Shown one piece after another: positions 47,816 to 61,846 of a DNA stretch of 64,000 nt. Position 1 is the first letter of the stretch, and every line of letters begins with the position of its first letter. The notes below the pieces were generated by a model. It was not told the origin of the DNA, made no database searches, and worked only from the letters and a program-made list of their open reading frames with translations. This DNA is from Certhia americana (Eukaryota; Chordata; Aves; Passeriformes; Certhiidae). The DNA lies in NCBI GenBank assembly GCA_018697195.1, contig CM031878.1:8007074-8071073 (forward strand), in the 5' to 3' direction. Both the position numbers and the translations under genes were made by a program.

Positions 47816-50800
47816 TAGCCACGGCTTGGGACAACAGCACCAGCTGCTCTGCCATGGCCTTGCCAATGCTAGCTGAGGGAAGAGTGTGCCCAGGAGGTGG
47901 CCAATGCATGCAGTATCCCATTCCCATGTCCCGTCCCCACTGGTACATGAAGGGATGTGGTCCCACACTTGACCCGCAGTGACAGATGACCTCGTGCCAT
48001 GTTGGGTGCTATGGGGAGCTCATGGCTCAACCAGAGTCACGGCAGGAGCATCATGTGGCACGAGGGCACTGAGGAGGAGAGAAGATGGTCACTCCCTTGC
48101 CATCTTCCTTCAGTGGCAGAGTTCCAGGGTTGCCAGCAATGAGCCAGACCTAGGGATGGAGTGTCTGTCAGAGAGAGGCTGCTTAAGATGAAAGAATCCT
48201 CTCAGTGAATGTGGGATCCTGAGCTTTGGACCTCCATGTCCCAGAAATGATCCCAGAGGCTTCCTGTGCAATCTCTCCTGCAGCTGGGCTGGGAATAAGA
48301 TCATGGGATAGGACCGAGAGGGTGCTTGGCTCCAACTGCTGGGCTGGAGGAGAAAAGGAAAAGGGACTTTGGGGCTTGGTAGCTTCCTGGAAAACCCTCC
48401 CCATCCTTGCCTAGCACAAATACCAAACACTGCATGCAATACCAACATCACATGTCCTGTGTGGATGGCAGTACATCCTCCTACTCTCCTGAGATTTGTT
48501 TATCCTGCCAAACATGACAAAAACAGGTCTGTAATTAAAGATTCCCAAGTCCGGTCTAAACAGCAACCCAGAACCCTTGCTCTGCAGTGCCAGGAATTAG
48601 GGATGCCTAGGGCTGAGAACCTTGGCTGGGGGATGGTGACTATGGTGAGGACTGTGACTGCTCTGGGAACTGAAGAGGACACACACTGGTTCTCTGTTTC
48701 AACTGGCCTCTGCTCCAGGAAGGATTTTATCTGAGCTGCTCCTAAGTGCCCCTTGTCAAAATATTTGGTGCAAGCTTCCTGCCGCCCACCAGCAATGTGT
48801 CCCCAGCTTCCAGGGTCCTGGGAGGGGAGGAACAGGATGGGATACAGCCACCTCCCATCACTGCAGCTATGGGGTAAGGAGTAAAGGAGCTGATGCTCCA
48901 CCTGTGAATGTTGTTTTCCTTTCTCCACCACAGCTCAAAAGGGCTTAAATGGTGTTACTTAAATAAGATCACTGTTTGCTTCCCAGAAAGGCTGAAAGAA
49001 GAAACCGCACCAATGTCACCAGCACAGGATATAACTCTTGCCTGTCACTGCCCACATGTTCCCATGTTTGCAGGTGCCCAGGGCAGGTAGAGTCACCAGG
49101 AATGGGAATACTCCACAGCACAGATTCTCTATGGCCACATTCCTCCATTCTGAAGGATAGGAGATGGCAGGCAGCAGCAAATTCTCATCTTTTCTGAGTA
49201 TCCAAAGCTCTTCCATCTCTCTCTGAAACTTCTGGTAGTGGCTGGGAACAATAGTGGGGCCCAGGCACACAGTGAGGTGCCAGCCAAGGGCTCAGCAGGG
49301 TCAGGGCAAGGTCCAGGGTTCTTCAGCATGAAAGACACTGTCATTAGCTGTGGTTTCCCGAGCTGCTGCCTCTGCTGTAAATAATTTAACAGACTAAATG
49401 TATGCTAACAGCAGGTCAGGACAGGGAGCAGAGGAGAAGGAGCAGAGCTTTGGGCCTGGAAAGCAGGGAAGGGCACCAGCATAAAGTGAGATTATTTTCA
49501 TCCTGTTAGCAGGACAGGGTGGTGTCTCCCCCCCCCCGGAATAGGAGTCAGAGGGTTCCCATGCCCGATGGATCCCTTTCCTCCCCAGTCCCTTCCTGAG
49601 CTGTCAGCATCAGTACCAGAGGCAACTGCAGGACAATTTCCAGTTGCTCTTGCTCCAAGCACTTTAATGCTGTTTAAACAATTACGCAGTTGATAAATTT
49701 TGACAAGAAGAGATAGAAATAGCCTGGGAGAGCCATGCAGTAGAAATGCTCTAAACAGATGTCCCTTTTCTCCCCCTCCTGTGCTCCCTGGGGGTCTTTA
49801 TCGCATGCTGCCAACTGAACAAGGCAGCGTTCGCATGAGTTAGGATGGTGGGGAGGGGGAGCAAAATGCCTTATTAAAATGGTTTATGGTACCATCCCTA
49901 GGGTGACAGCTGCTTGTTTTCTCTTCAGGATGGTCTTTTCTGCACTGATGGGAGCCATACAGAGCCTGCTGAGCATGGCTAACATCAGGCTGTGTGCCCC
50001 TCTCCACCAACTCACAGGGTACCAGTCTGGGCAGCCTCGCTGCTGATGATGCTGGGGAGGGAGAGGGGTGTTTGCCAAAAGGACGTGAGCAATGACTAGC
50101 TGATATGAAAGCAGCATGGGGGAATCTGGTCTCGCTCCGGGGACATGAAAAGCAGAGCCCAGCAATGTGTGCAGAGCCCAGCAGTGCACAGAACCTTGTG
50201 TCAGCAGGGACCAGCAGTGGCTCTCCAGCGCTGCAGTTTGCCCCAAGCAGCAGGTGTGGGGGACAGAGGGATCATGAAACCATGACTGGACCAGAGTCAG
50301 GTTCACAGAGAAACTCAGTGTCCTGTGTGGCTGAGTTTGGCTGAGTAGCACGAGGTGGTGGATCCTCTGGAGGTTCACCTCTGGAGGGCAGGAGATAACT
50401 CAGGGAGTCAATGCCAGGAAACCATGAGCTTTGGAGCTGTAGCTCAGACCTTGGTGCTGCATTTTTGCTCATGTTGGGCTGTCTTGTCTTGAGCATTCCC
50501 AACCCTGGACGTTTTTCCTCTCCACAGCTGGATGGTGTGAGTAGCTTTGTACTGAGCACACCCCAACTCTACACATTCCATGAGGAGCAGCCTTGCATGG
50601 CGTGGCTTGTCACATGTCCTCTTGGTCAGGGACGAAAGCAAAGGGTTGCAAGCAGCTCTCTGCCTTTTGGCTGCTCTCTGGGTACAGTGTGACCTGTGTT
50701 GTTCTGAGCCAGTGCCTTCTCCCAGCAGGCTGGAGCCAGGGACCTGTGAAATATTTTGTTTGTATGGTGGATGAGCTAGAATTTGCCATCTTTTAATATC

Positions 50801-52424
50801 TTTTCAGTTCATGTGGTGCCATTCACTTTTTTGGGGAAATAATTGCTCAGCCCTCCAATGCAGAGTTCATCCTTGCTCTCTCCATATGCATTCATACTTA
50901 TATATGTAGCCCTTCCCTCTGTGCCTGACTTCCCTAAGTTGAAGCCAGCTGCAGCTGCCCTCTGAAAAGGCTCTTTGGCCTCACCAGCCTCTTCCTCCTC
51001 TTTCTCTCTTGCTCTCACTGAAACCCAGGGACATGGGCTCCAGTGCTGCACTGGGGATACAGGGCAGCCTATGCTACCTCTCATTCCCACCCCAGCTTGG
51101 TGGTAAACAGGGATGTCAGAGTCTAAATGAAAAGGCAGAAGGGGAAATCAAGACACAGACTGGTGAGGAATTTTCTAAAGCCACAGAGTTGGGCTTAAAA
51201 GCCTGTGTGATGATTCTGTGCCATCTTCACCCTACATGGCTTCCCAAATGGGGTGTGTTGGTTTGGACACCCCCAATGCCAACTGCAGCCCACCCCAGGG
51301 ACCTCTGATCACACAGGTCTGCATGTTCCTGCACCACCACGGAGCGGGACAGCTCCCAGGCAGCCGGCCTGGATGTGTCACCCATGGGAAGCTCCCCTTT
51401 CTGGCACAGCCTTCATCATCCAGTCCTCCCTCTCATTCCTCCTCCCTGTCCTCACCAGCATGTGGGTTTGCTTCTGCTTCTTCTGCTCACAGAGTCATGA
51501 ATTCTAGGGAGAGGGGAATTCCCCTATCTCCAGCTGACCTGAAGCACTGAACTTAAGTGGCCAGATAAGGTCCAAAAATCAGAAACCCCTGCATCCTGGA
51601 GCGAAGGGTATGGAAGGAGGAGCTGGTACTATGTGCATCCCTGCTGTGCACATCATGGAGCTGGTGTGATTACCCTGCTGGGTTGTTCTGTGCAAAAGCA
51701 CCAGGCTGTTCCTGGCTGTGAGTGTCTGTGGTGATACCTGGCCTATGCAAACCTCGCTTGCTTTGCTGGAGCAGCATAACCACACCAACACTGCTCCCAT
51801 CACCTTCAAAGGCTCAGGAGGAGAAGAACCACTCACTTTTTTAGCTGCCAAAAGAGGTTCACAGAGGTGATTTTTGCCACGGTTGTGTGAGGACTGCTCA
51901 GCCCATGGAGGGTTTTGTCCAGAAGTGGAAAAGACCAGTGGGCTTTTTCATGGGCATTGAAAAGCTCAAAGCTGCTGTGAGACATTGTCACTGCAGAAAT
52001 CGTTTTGCAGCATTCCCTTCTCCCAGTTCCCTGTCTCTCAGCAAAACTCAGAGATGATTCCTACTTGGAGTGAGCAAAGAAGTTGCCCAGGAACAGTGGA
52101 AATACAAGGTCTGTGTTGTCACACACCTCCATGGATTAATTGTGACCAAAAAAAGCAAAACAGCAGAGTGCACAGAAGACAGTCCTGGCAGGAGGGTGCA
52201 AGGATAGAGGTGCCCCAAACTGTGAGTTTGTGTTGGGTTAGGCTGGCCAAAAAGGGGACTCTTGGATCCAAGAGCCAGCTCTGCCAACTGCTGCATATGT
52301 ACAAACAAAGACAATATTAGATCCTTGCTTAGTTCTCGTGATGTTATCAAAGAATTGATTTGAGAAGGACCCTGGGAAAACAGGAGTAAAAAAGGATGTG
52401 AAGGGAGCAGGGGGAACTGCCAAA

Positions 52425-52860
52425 AGGAGAAAGACTTAAAATAGTCTGTTCAGTGACTTCAAGGGAAGCTGGAAAGATGCCTTGACTCCTTTTGGTAATT
52501 ACCTCCAAGCAGAGAAGATACTGGGTACTAACCCAGCGAGCAAAGGCATAACTAGAGCCAATAACTGGAAGCTGAGCCACAACCACATTTGAATTAGAAA
52601 TGAGACTCATATTTTTAATAGAAAAAATGATTAAGCATTGGAACAAACTGCCAAAAGCCGTGTCGGCTCCTCTGTCGCTTGTTATCTGCAGAGCAAGGCT
52701 GGCTGCCTTGCTGAAAGATGGTTCTGTCAAACACAAGTTATTGGGCTCAGTAGAGGGGTAATGGAGGGATGTAATGGCCTGTGCAACCCAGGAGGTCAGG
52801 TGAGATGAACTAATTTTCTCCCATGGCCTTCAAGTCGGTGACTTAAGGCAGGTGCATATC
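52425..52860 (+). mobile_element. Ancient CR1-type LINE 3' end
   Basis: The order 'aaaggcataactagagcc', 'ataactggaagctgagcc', 'agaaatgagactcatatt', 'attaagcattggaacaaact', 'tggctgccttgctgaaagat', 'gtaatggcctgtgcaaccc' and 'aggaggtcaggtgagatga' matches the 3' terminal region of old CR1 elements shared by reptiles and birds. The copy is about 430 bp and quite diverged, so it probably predates birds. Confidence 0.75.
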
Positions 52861-55800
52861 CCTGTCTTGCAGATTTAGCTTCACCGTTGCTGTTTCTTTC
52901 ATCAGACAATGTGGCTCAGGTGTTTGGTGGTGCAGATCAGGGCTGCAGGGAAAAAATCTGCAGAACAGGAGGATGTGGGGTGTTCAGAGGATGCTGCACG
53001 TCCCCACTCAGGATGCTCCTCACCCTGCTCCATCCCAGCTCCATGATGCCTTGGCTTTTTGTGTGCCCTGCTTCTGGCTGGGAGGGAACAAATGCTGCCT
53101 CAGTGCTGGGGTGTCTGCAAGGCACAGGGCAAGGCAGGAAAAGAAAATGGGACAAAATGGGACAAGATGGCCCAGGTCTGAGAAAGGGAAGGAAGAAGAG
53201 AGGTAGGATGGAGATACTCATGTAAGCATTAGCATGAAGGACAGAAAGCTCTCACAGCCCTCCTTCGAGGGAGGGATTGACAGAGAGCTCTTGATGAGGA
53301 GCCGAATGGAGATAATGTGCCATCAAACAGCACAAACTCTGCCTCCAGCATGCAGACAGGAGCTTGGCACAGCACGACAAGAAGCACTTACCTTCCTTAA
53401 TGGCCAGGCAGAGCCTCCCAGGCCACCCCATTATGAGCTGCCTCCCCAGGCGAGCTGGCACAAAGTGCTTGGCCAGCCCAGGAGCAGTAGTGCCACAAAG
53501 CCAGTGATGCTCCAGCCCCAACAATCCCAGCCCCTCCAACTGGGTGTAAGGCAGACCCTGAGAGTACAGTGGGGCAGTACATAAGTTTGGGGTCAGTCCT
53601 GGTTAGTTGTCTGACTCCTCCGAGAGCAGGAAAAACCTTGCATTGGTCACAGGAGGTCATGCACCCTGCATATCAAAGTGCTGGCATTGCTCACAAGCCC
53701 ACTCACTACCCAGGGCAGGAGGAACTGGTGGCCCAGGGTAGCAAAAGGGCTGTGGTGCGCTTACAGCTGGAGTTTCAGGGTGGTGTTGCCTGTGGGCAAA
53801 GCAGCACCCACGCCCCCCCAAGCTCTCAACTAGCACCCTGCATGCAGCAGGCACAGCTGAGCTTATCTTTGGCGGCCAGCCCAGCAGAGACACAAGAGGA
53901 GGGGGATGCAGCCCCAGCACAGAGCTCCTTCCCACGAAGGAACTAACACACCAGCAGCCAAACACAATCCAGGGCACATATCAGCAGGAGGAGCTGGCTG
54001 GTGCTAGGAGGGGGCCAGGTTGTGTTCACCTATCACCCCCTGACCTGCTCCCTGCTTTGCATGAAAGAGGCGCTTTGATTGCTGACATCTGTAGACAATC
54101 AGATAAGAGTTAGAGTTATTCCTCTAGGCATAAATGGTATTTCTAATCTCATAATCCCTTAATATTGTTCTCACCAGGATGTGGCTAGTGCTAATCCCTG
54201 AGAGTTTGTTCTAGGGCAAATTTCAGGGAAGCCAGGGAGGTGCAGGAGGAGGGGTTGCCCACCTTATCTCTTTTCAGTCCCAGAATCCCTTCTGGGTGCA
54301 AAGCAGGAAGGGACACAGGTCAGGCTACAGCCCCTCTTGCCAGCTGGAGGATGCTCACACTAGAATAGAGGCATTTCAGAGCCCTTTCACCCCTGCTGCA
54401 AAGAGCCTCCACAGGCCTTCCTGCCCCTATCATTGCTCCAGGTTTGCCTCTTGGCTGATCAGCTCTGTGGCACCAGCAGTAGGCTCCAGCCTGGTTTAGC
54501 CACTTGGCTGCTTTCCAAAAGCAAGTACTGATCCCTGAGGAGCACCTGAGGCCTCTAATTCTGTTCTGAAGAGGTGCAGTGAGGGAAACACCCTACCACT
54601 GCAAGGCTGTGAAGTTCAAGGTTCCCAGCCAGGTGAGGGTGAAAAGTGCTTCATAAGGACCCTGGGCTGCCTTTGTCCCTAATTTTGCATCCTCTTTGGG
54701 GTAGTGTAGGGAGAACCACTTGGGTTGCTCCTTACCCCCTGTCCTGACATTGGTGTACTGGATACAGCAGATGTGCCTCTCTTCAGCAATGCACCATGGC
54801 CTTCCATCCTGGCCGCCTTGCAAGCACAGTCAAGGTGGAAAGTGAGCTGAAAACCTCTCACCATCTACTATCAGAATAGGTAGGGTTTCCCATTTCTCTT
54901 GTCCCTGCTGCATCTTCCTTTCTGCAGCCCAGCCCAGCTTTGTGTGACAGCTCTTGTGGTACTGAACCACTCCAGGGGCCTGCACACTGCTCCCAGCAGG
55001 AGCTGGGATGAAGTTCAGCCTGGGTGATATCAGGTTCCCCTGCTGCCTGCAGCCATGAGCATCCCACCACGGTGCAGAGATGGAAATCACGCTCTGGGCA
55101 CCAGTCCATCCCAACAGATGGTAAGGGGCAAGGTGGCATTGTCTCAAGGAAGCAGCTTGCTGCTCAGAGGGCGTGGTGTGTGCAGACACAGGTCTGTGCC
55201 TTTCCTGTCTCCTGGGCTCCTTCGCTTTTACAGCAGCTGTTGCTTCTCCTGCCACTTCAAGTTTTTCCCCGCTTTTATTCTGCAGACAGGCTGGAGAGAG
55301 AACACAAATGCTTCAGCCATATTCTGGGCATCTCCTTCTTCCTGGCAAGGCGAAGATGTTGGAGATGACTTGGCAGCAGTAAATATCCCTCAAGTCTGTG
55401 TCTATTTGGAGAGCCTCATGCTGGTACAACATGCCCATGACATGGGGTCATGCAGCAGGACCGGGGATGTGTGAGGAGGCTCTTTCCCTAGGGAAGCATG
55501 CCCATCACTGTGTCCTCCACACTCCTCTCACACCATTCTATCCACCAGCAGCCTACCCATCTGCCTTGCTGAAACCTGTCCATCACTGCCTTGCAGCCCT
55601 GAGTGATCTGTTACTATAGCTACATTTTCCCATGCAGGGGGAGCTCAGATCTCTGCTGGGGTGAGGTCTCCCTCTCATTCTTCACAGCTGGAAGGGAAGG
55701 ACAGGGCTTAGCCTGGAGGCCTAAAACTGTGACATGGGAATCTGTGATGGCAGGATTCAGGACAGAGTGGCGTGATGGTGCAATTTATCCAGGAGTCCTT

Positions 55801-58800
55801 TGTGTCTTGCAAACACTGAAACTTGAAAAGTCCGTGGGATGATAGGGGTGAATGTTGTGGGTTTGTAGTGAGCCAGCCTAACACTGCAGAATACATCCCT
55901 CCTGCTCTCTGTAGGGTGGCAACTGGAGAAAGAGCTAGCAGGAGCCCACATTGCACTGGGAGATGCTAATTTTCAGGTTCCTAAGTGGTTTGCCCAGAAA
56001 GAAGAAATGAATGGGATTTGCGATTCACTGGCAACTTTGGAAAAATGGCCCTGGAAGTTAGAGCCAGATGAAAATTTTTGTTGTATGTTAGAGAGTTAAA
56101 CACTTGTGTTCAAGATTTTGCTCATTTTATTTTGGTCTGATGAGGTTTTTAATTAAATCAGAGGGAGCTCCAAAAGGAAAAGCCCTGAAAACCCAAAAAT
56201 TTAAAATCACCATAAGCAAAAAAACCCCTGGTGTTGTTGTCCTGTTGCTGTTGTCAACAAACAGGCTGCAAAGCAGCCACAGATGTTTGAAAGCCTTTGG
56301 CATTGCCAGATCTGTGGTGGTCCCCTGGGTAAGGTGCTGGTAGAACAGTTTGCTTTGTACCCATTTTGGTGGTCCCTTGGTGCAAACTGGCTCTGCTGAG
56401 AAGGAGCTGTGTCAATGGCCATGGGTGGGTGAGCAAATGCTGTTCTGAGCTGCCTGGGACTGGTGTGGGTGCAGAGCAAAGGACTACCAAACCCAGAGAA
56501 AAAAGGGTGGGAAAGGACACAGGTAAATGTATCCATTCACACAGGAACTGTGAACCTCTACCCCTTTCCATGCTTCCTGTTCCTGGGGTGTCTCTCTCTC
56601 TCTGTGCAGGACTATCATCACTCTGCCCAGAATTTGGCCTTGCCCTGTGTCTAATCTTTGACACAGAGTCCTTGAGATCAAGTAGACATCCCAACCTTGC
56701 ATGATTAGGGCATCCAGAACTGCGGAGGGAGGACAGTGACAGCATTCCCTGGACTCCGGTGACCTCCAGAAGTGGATTGTGCCTGGGTTATCTCCCTTCC
56801 ATGAACAGCCCAATCCTGTCTCTCAAAACTTGTTTAAACCAGCCTTTTTCTCCTTGGGGCTGGGATAACATTACTGTTCACAGCTGAAGGCCCTCCTGCC
56901 TCTGTGGAAATCATCCAGGGTTGCACCAGGAAAGCAGATAATTAAATTCAGGCCCTTGCTTTTCCCCCATCAAGCAGATGCAGCATGATGACAGTCCAAC
57001 AGAGACTTTATTTGGGGCAGGGGACAGAAATTTCAGTCTTGAACTTCCCCATAGCAGCTGCTGCTATGTGTCCTCTGAGCCAGGGACCTGCTCCCCCTAT
57101 CTGGCCATGCCTGGCTAGCTTATCATTTCCAATCCTATCAGAAACAAAACTGCTGCTGCTTAATGCTTCATTACAGGCTGTTATGTGTCTCCTGCACTGC
57201 CCAGGAGAGCAGCAAGGAGGGCTCTGACTCTATTTAATAACTGTTTCATGGTTCCTAATTGACAGATAAAAACGCCACTAACTCAGTTTCATCGAACATA
57301 AACCATGGGCAGGAGCAGCGGTGCCCTTCTGGAGCCAGGGTGGCAGCACAAATTTTGATCCATTATTTTGACATGGGAAATCCATAATATGCCAATCTTC
57401 CATCACAATGATAGGTTTATGCCTCACTTTTTCCCCCTGTTGGTTTCGGGTTTTTTGACCTGGGGGAAGCTGTTGGGGAGGGATTTGGGGAAGGATGGTC
57501 AGGGAAGACAGAGGAAGTGAGATGGTGGCTGGTGTTTTATTCTGAGGGGCCTTTTCCACAAGGGGCTGCAGCAGCCCTGGCACAGTGCTTGGCAGTGAGG
57601 ATTGGTTTTGCAGCATATGCCCATGGGGGATCCATGTCTGCTCACCTCAGGACTGTGCTCACCCTGGCAGATCCCCAGCCCCAGGACTGTCACACTGTGG
57701 TTGTTAGGCTGAGCCACACTTGTACCCAGGGAATACTCACCAAGACTTTCAGCTCTGGTAAAAAAGGACGTATAGGTGTTCACATGAAATAGGTAAAGAT
57801 TTATTATTGTAATTTGGAGATGTTGGTAAATCAGGGTGCCCTGTGTGGTAAGCAGGGTTTTGTCATTCTCTGGGGCATTCTCCTCACTCTTTTGGCTGGT
57901 ATAGGTGACCAAGTGACCCAGACTTCTTCCATGCACTGTCCTGAGAAACTCCAGATGGAGAAACCCCTGATCTCTCCAGGAATAGTAATGATAAATGTTG
58001 GGATTCAAAAGCTGCATGGTGGACCTGAAACCGGCTATTCAAACAATTTGGGATTTGCCTTATCAGATCTCACATGGGGCTAGCACTTTAAAAAAAAGTC
58101 TTTGGAAATGAGATTTTTCAGGGCTTTCTCTTCCCATTACAATGACTGGAAACTTAAATACCAGCTGGGAGTCCCATAGGTATTTGTGACTGCTGGTGGG
58201 GTTGAACTGCACCCGTGGTGGGAACAGCCTCACTCCCAGGAGGTGTGGGCAGAGGTGGAGTTGCAGAGAAGTGTTGAGGGCTCATAGCTCTGTGCAAAGC
58301 AAAGCAAAGCTGACGGCCACTGAAGGCATGCTGAGAGGATGAGAGGTTATTAGTAGTGAGTGCTTCAGGGACAACACAGAAGATATTGATTTAAATAAAA
58401 ATCACTATAACAGTAGCTCTAACAGCACACTGTGGGTCACTTGGAGGAGAATCAGAGGCAGCAGAGCTCCAGTGCTGGCACACTCAGAGCATACCACACT
58501 GGAGAGACCTAGGACTGCTGCCTGTGCTCCTGAGCAGGGACAGGGAAGCAGGCACTGTGCCAGGGTGTGTAGCACACACTGGGATGCCTAAAGAACCTCA
58601 CTGTAGTGAGGTGAGAGGCTGGACCCACCGTGACCCACAAGGGCACACCTTACTGTTTGCTGCTCTGCTGGGAGCTACAGTGCCAGGACATGGATATCCA
58701 TGATCTCAGCCAGTTGCACAGCCCCCGTGGAAGTCAGATTCCCGTGGTGTGAGTCAGCTGCATTCCTCCCCAGGGTCAGTGAACTGTGCAGGGCTTCAGC

Positions 58801-60739
58801 GGCCTCGGCTGCCTCCTGCCCCGATGCTTGCAGTGATTAACTGCGCTGGGGATGCTCCCTTTGGATGGACAACACAAAGGCTAAGGGTCTCAGGTCAGCT
58901 GAGGACAGCCTCAGCTGCTCATCCTTGATAGAGGAGAGGAGCAGAGCAGTTTCTTGGCCACCCTTCATACCAAGAGTGCTTTTATCAATGGGGTGTGAAG
59001 GGGTGATAAAATACTACCAACTGTCTCCATAGACAGCTAATCCATTGGTATGGATTTGTTGTTAGGGAATCCGGCAGGCCCGTGCAGCTCCTCGTAGCTG
59101 GCTGTAATTCTCCTGCCATGGGTACAGCCTGCAACACCAGCTGCCCCCATCTCGATATGGAGCCGTGTCATGATGTGCTGTCAGCAAACGGAGATGTGAT
59201 GCGAGCCAAGCTGTCAGGATAGAGAAGGCCTCAGGCCCTAACAGAAGGGTTTCTGCACTCCAGGGATTTTTGTATATGAAGTTTTTAGTGTGTTTCCTCC
59301 TGCTCAGCTTCCTGCTTCCATGAGAACTGGGCATTCTGCAGAGGAAACCTACCATGCCCTTCAGCTTTCCCAACGAATATGGGTAGACCATCTGCTGTAC
59401 CTGCTGCACAGCCAGCACGGGCTGCACCAGGGTGGATCCACATTACCAGATCTCCCGTCACTTCCTGCTCAAGGGAATTGAAACCACCTGGAGCAGCCCC
59501 CTCCCTCTGGGAGGACACAGCTTCCCTCAGGCCAGCTTGCAGCCCGCTTCTGGCATTGGGCAGCAGGTGTAAGGGTTAGTCCAGTGTATTCATGCATTAC
59601 AGTCAGTGAACAGACACCCAGCCAACCTGGATCCATCCCTGATCCTGCTCACTGGGCTGTCCTGGGAGCATTACACACCTGAACAGTATCACCTTCTCTG
59701 AGGACAAGGCAAACTGAGCAAACTTACCTGCACTGGGGTGGCTGCTGGGAGTGGTCAGGTTGCAGGAGCTGTGGCTGGGAGTTCCCTATTGCTTTGCGTG
59801 GTACCAGAGTCTCTGCTTGCACTCAGACTCTGCACCAAGACAGTCACTCAAGTTTAGTATGACACATGTGGGACTTCTTTTCCAAATCAACGTGACCTTC
59901 TTGTAGACGTGAAGTTCCCAGTGGAGTGCTGCAACCCTCCAGCAGCACCCCTGTGCTCTGCACAGCCCCTCAAGGAGCTTATTTCTGCATGGAAAACCTC
60001 ATATGGGGCAAAACTAAAGGAGATGCAGCACAATCAAAATCCAGCTGCCTGGGGCTGCACAAGTCTTACTGTCAGTGACTCCAAGCCAGTGGTAGTATGA
60101 ACACGGTGTCAGACAGCATCTGCAACAGGGATCAGGGTATTTCCAGCACTCTTAGAGGCCAGTTTACAATGCTGGGATTCTCTCCAGCTAAACCACTTGG
60201 GTTCAGATTTTCACTAACCCACCTTATTTCCTCATTTTTCTTAATCTCCCAGCAAAAATTAAAACACTGGCTGCTTTTACCAGCTCCTTGCCTGGAATTA
60301 AACGACTATCTTCAGGCCACTGGTGGTCCTGGGACAGCTTGTCCTAGGAAGATGAGTAAAAATGAAAAGAAAGGAAAAGGGTAAAAGAGGAGTAATAAAG
60401 AGTAAAATTGCAGCCAAAGAGCTGTAGCCAAGCAAGCAGCTTTGTCCTCAAGCATTACAAGATGATTTTTCCCCAATATCCTTGTGCCATGGGAAAAGGC
60501 GGATGTGTGCCCCCCTTTGCAACATCCCTATGATGTGGGATGTGAGGAAGACATGGGGGCCCAAGGCTGCTGCCAGCCATGCTGTGTGGCCCCTGCAGGG
60601 CTGGATGCTGCCCTGAATAGATCCCTCTTTGAAGGGCAGCAAAACTGTGAAGACTTCAAATGGCAGGGAATTCTCTTAAGCCTTTGGCAAACTCTTCCAG
60701 GTGCCAAAAACATTTACCATTTTTAACGCATTTTTATCA

Positions 60740-61028
60740 GGCACCAATCTCTTCTCTGCAGCAATCAGTGACAGGACCTGAGGGAATGGCCTGAAGTTGT
60801 GTCAGGAGAGATTTAGGGTGGGTATTAGGAAAATGTTCTTCACCCAACGAGGGTGTGGTTGGGCACTGGAACAGGCTCCCCAGGGAAGCTGACAGAGCTC
60901 AGAAGCATTTGGGCAATGCTCTCAGGCACACGGTGGGATTTTTGGGGCTATCCTTGGCAGAGCTAAGAGCAGGATGTGGTGATCCTTGTGGATCCCTTCC
61001 AACTCAGCATATTCCATGATTCTGTGAA
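60740..61028 (+). mobile_element. CR1 LINE 3' end fragment
   Basis: It contains 'caatcagtgacaggacctga', 'tattaggaaaatgttcttca', 'ggttgggcactggaacagg', 'ctccccagggaagc' and 'gatcccttccaactcagcat', and ends with the CR1 tail ATTCCATGATTCTGTG. It is 5'-truncated to about 290 bp. Confidence 0.92.
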
Positions 61029-61594
61029 AACGCTGCAAACAGGTGTGTGCCCCATATAAAGGAAAGATTCCATTTGCCTTCCCCAAGTGTCTGTCTGTCC
61101 CCATTGACCACAGAAAGAGTGGAGACAGACTGCTTGGCCCAACCAGTTCCTTTCCAGGTCGTTAAAGATAGGCAACTGAGAACATCAGCCCAGCTCTTCA
61201 GAGAGGTGATTATCCAGCTCTCCATGACACTCCTGCAAAGTTTCTCACCAAGCTTGGCTCCCATCAGTCTGGCATCTCTCCTGACTCAGGGTTTGGGGAG
61301 GGCAAGATCTGCCCTGCACATCTTCACTCTATGACTCAAGTCTTCTAAATCCTGCCTTGAGAGACATCCCACATCTTGAAAGGCTTTTGGCCATGTCAGG
61401 GCCACCATCCCCATCTTGTAAACCCTCAGCTCAGGCAGAGCTCAGGTGGTTTTCCTTACTGAGATCTATTGGTAGCTTTACTTTTAATAGCATGTACGTG
61501 ATGTGGAGCGGGATAGACCACTCCAGCTCTGGCTGGCACGTTATAAATCTGAGAAAGAAAAAAACCCCAAAACATGCAAAGGGCCAGGAGGCTT

Positions 61595-61846
61595 GGGGGT
61601 AGGTGGGGGAGGGAAAGGGGGGGGGCATGAAAAAAAGCAGAAGAAAGAGACTGTTTTCCCAGAACCCAAAAGCAGACGGGGTGGAGAGCAGGAAAGGCAG
61701 GGTCTTACGGCTCGCTGGGGCAGAGTGTGCAGTTGTTTATACTGGAAATGAGTTTCTGTTTATTGCAAGCTATGGTGGGGATACCACAAAGTGAACGTAA
61801 AACAAAATGGGAAGGGTGTGGGAAAAGTCAGGGGAGGGGGAGCGGG
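61595..61846 (+). other. Two G-quadruplex-forming clusters
   Basis: The first cluster (61595-61625) has G-runs of 5, 5, 3 and 9 separated by short loops. The second (61809-61846) has runs of 3, 3, 3, 4, 5 and 3. Both are on the + strand, so they would also lie in the CNTFR pre-mRNA. The intervening sequence is unique. Confidence 0.55.
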
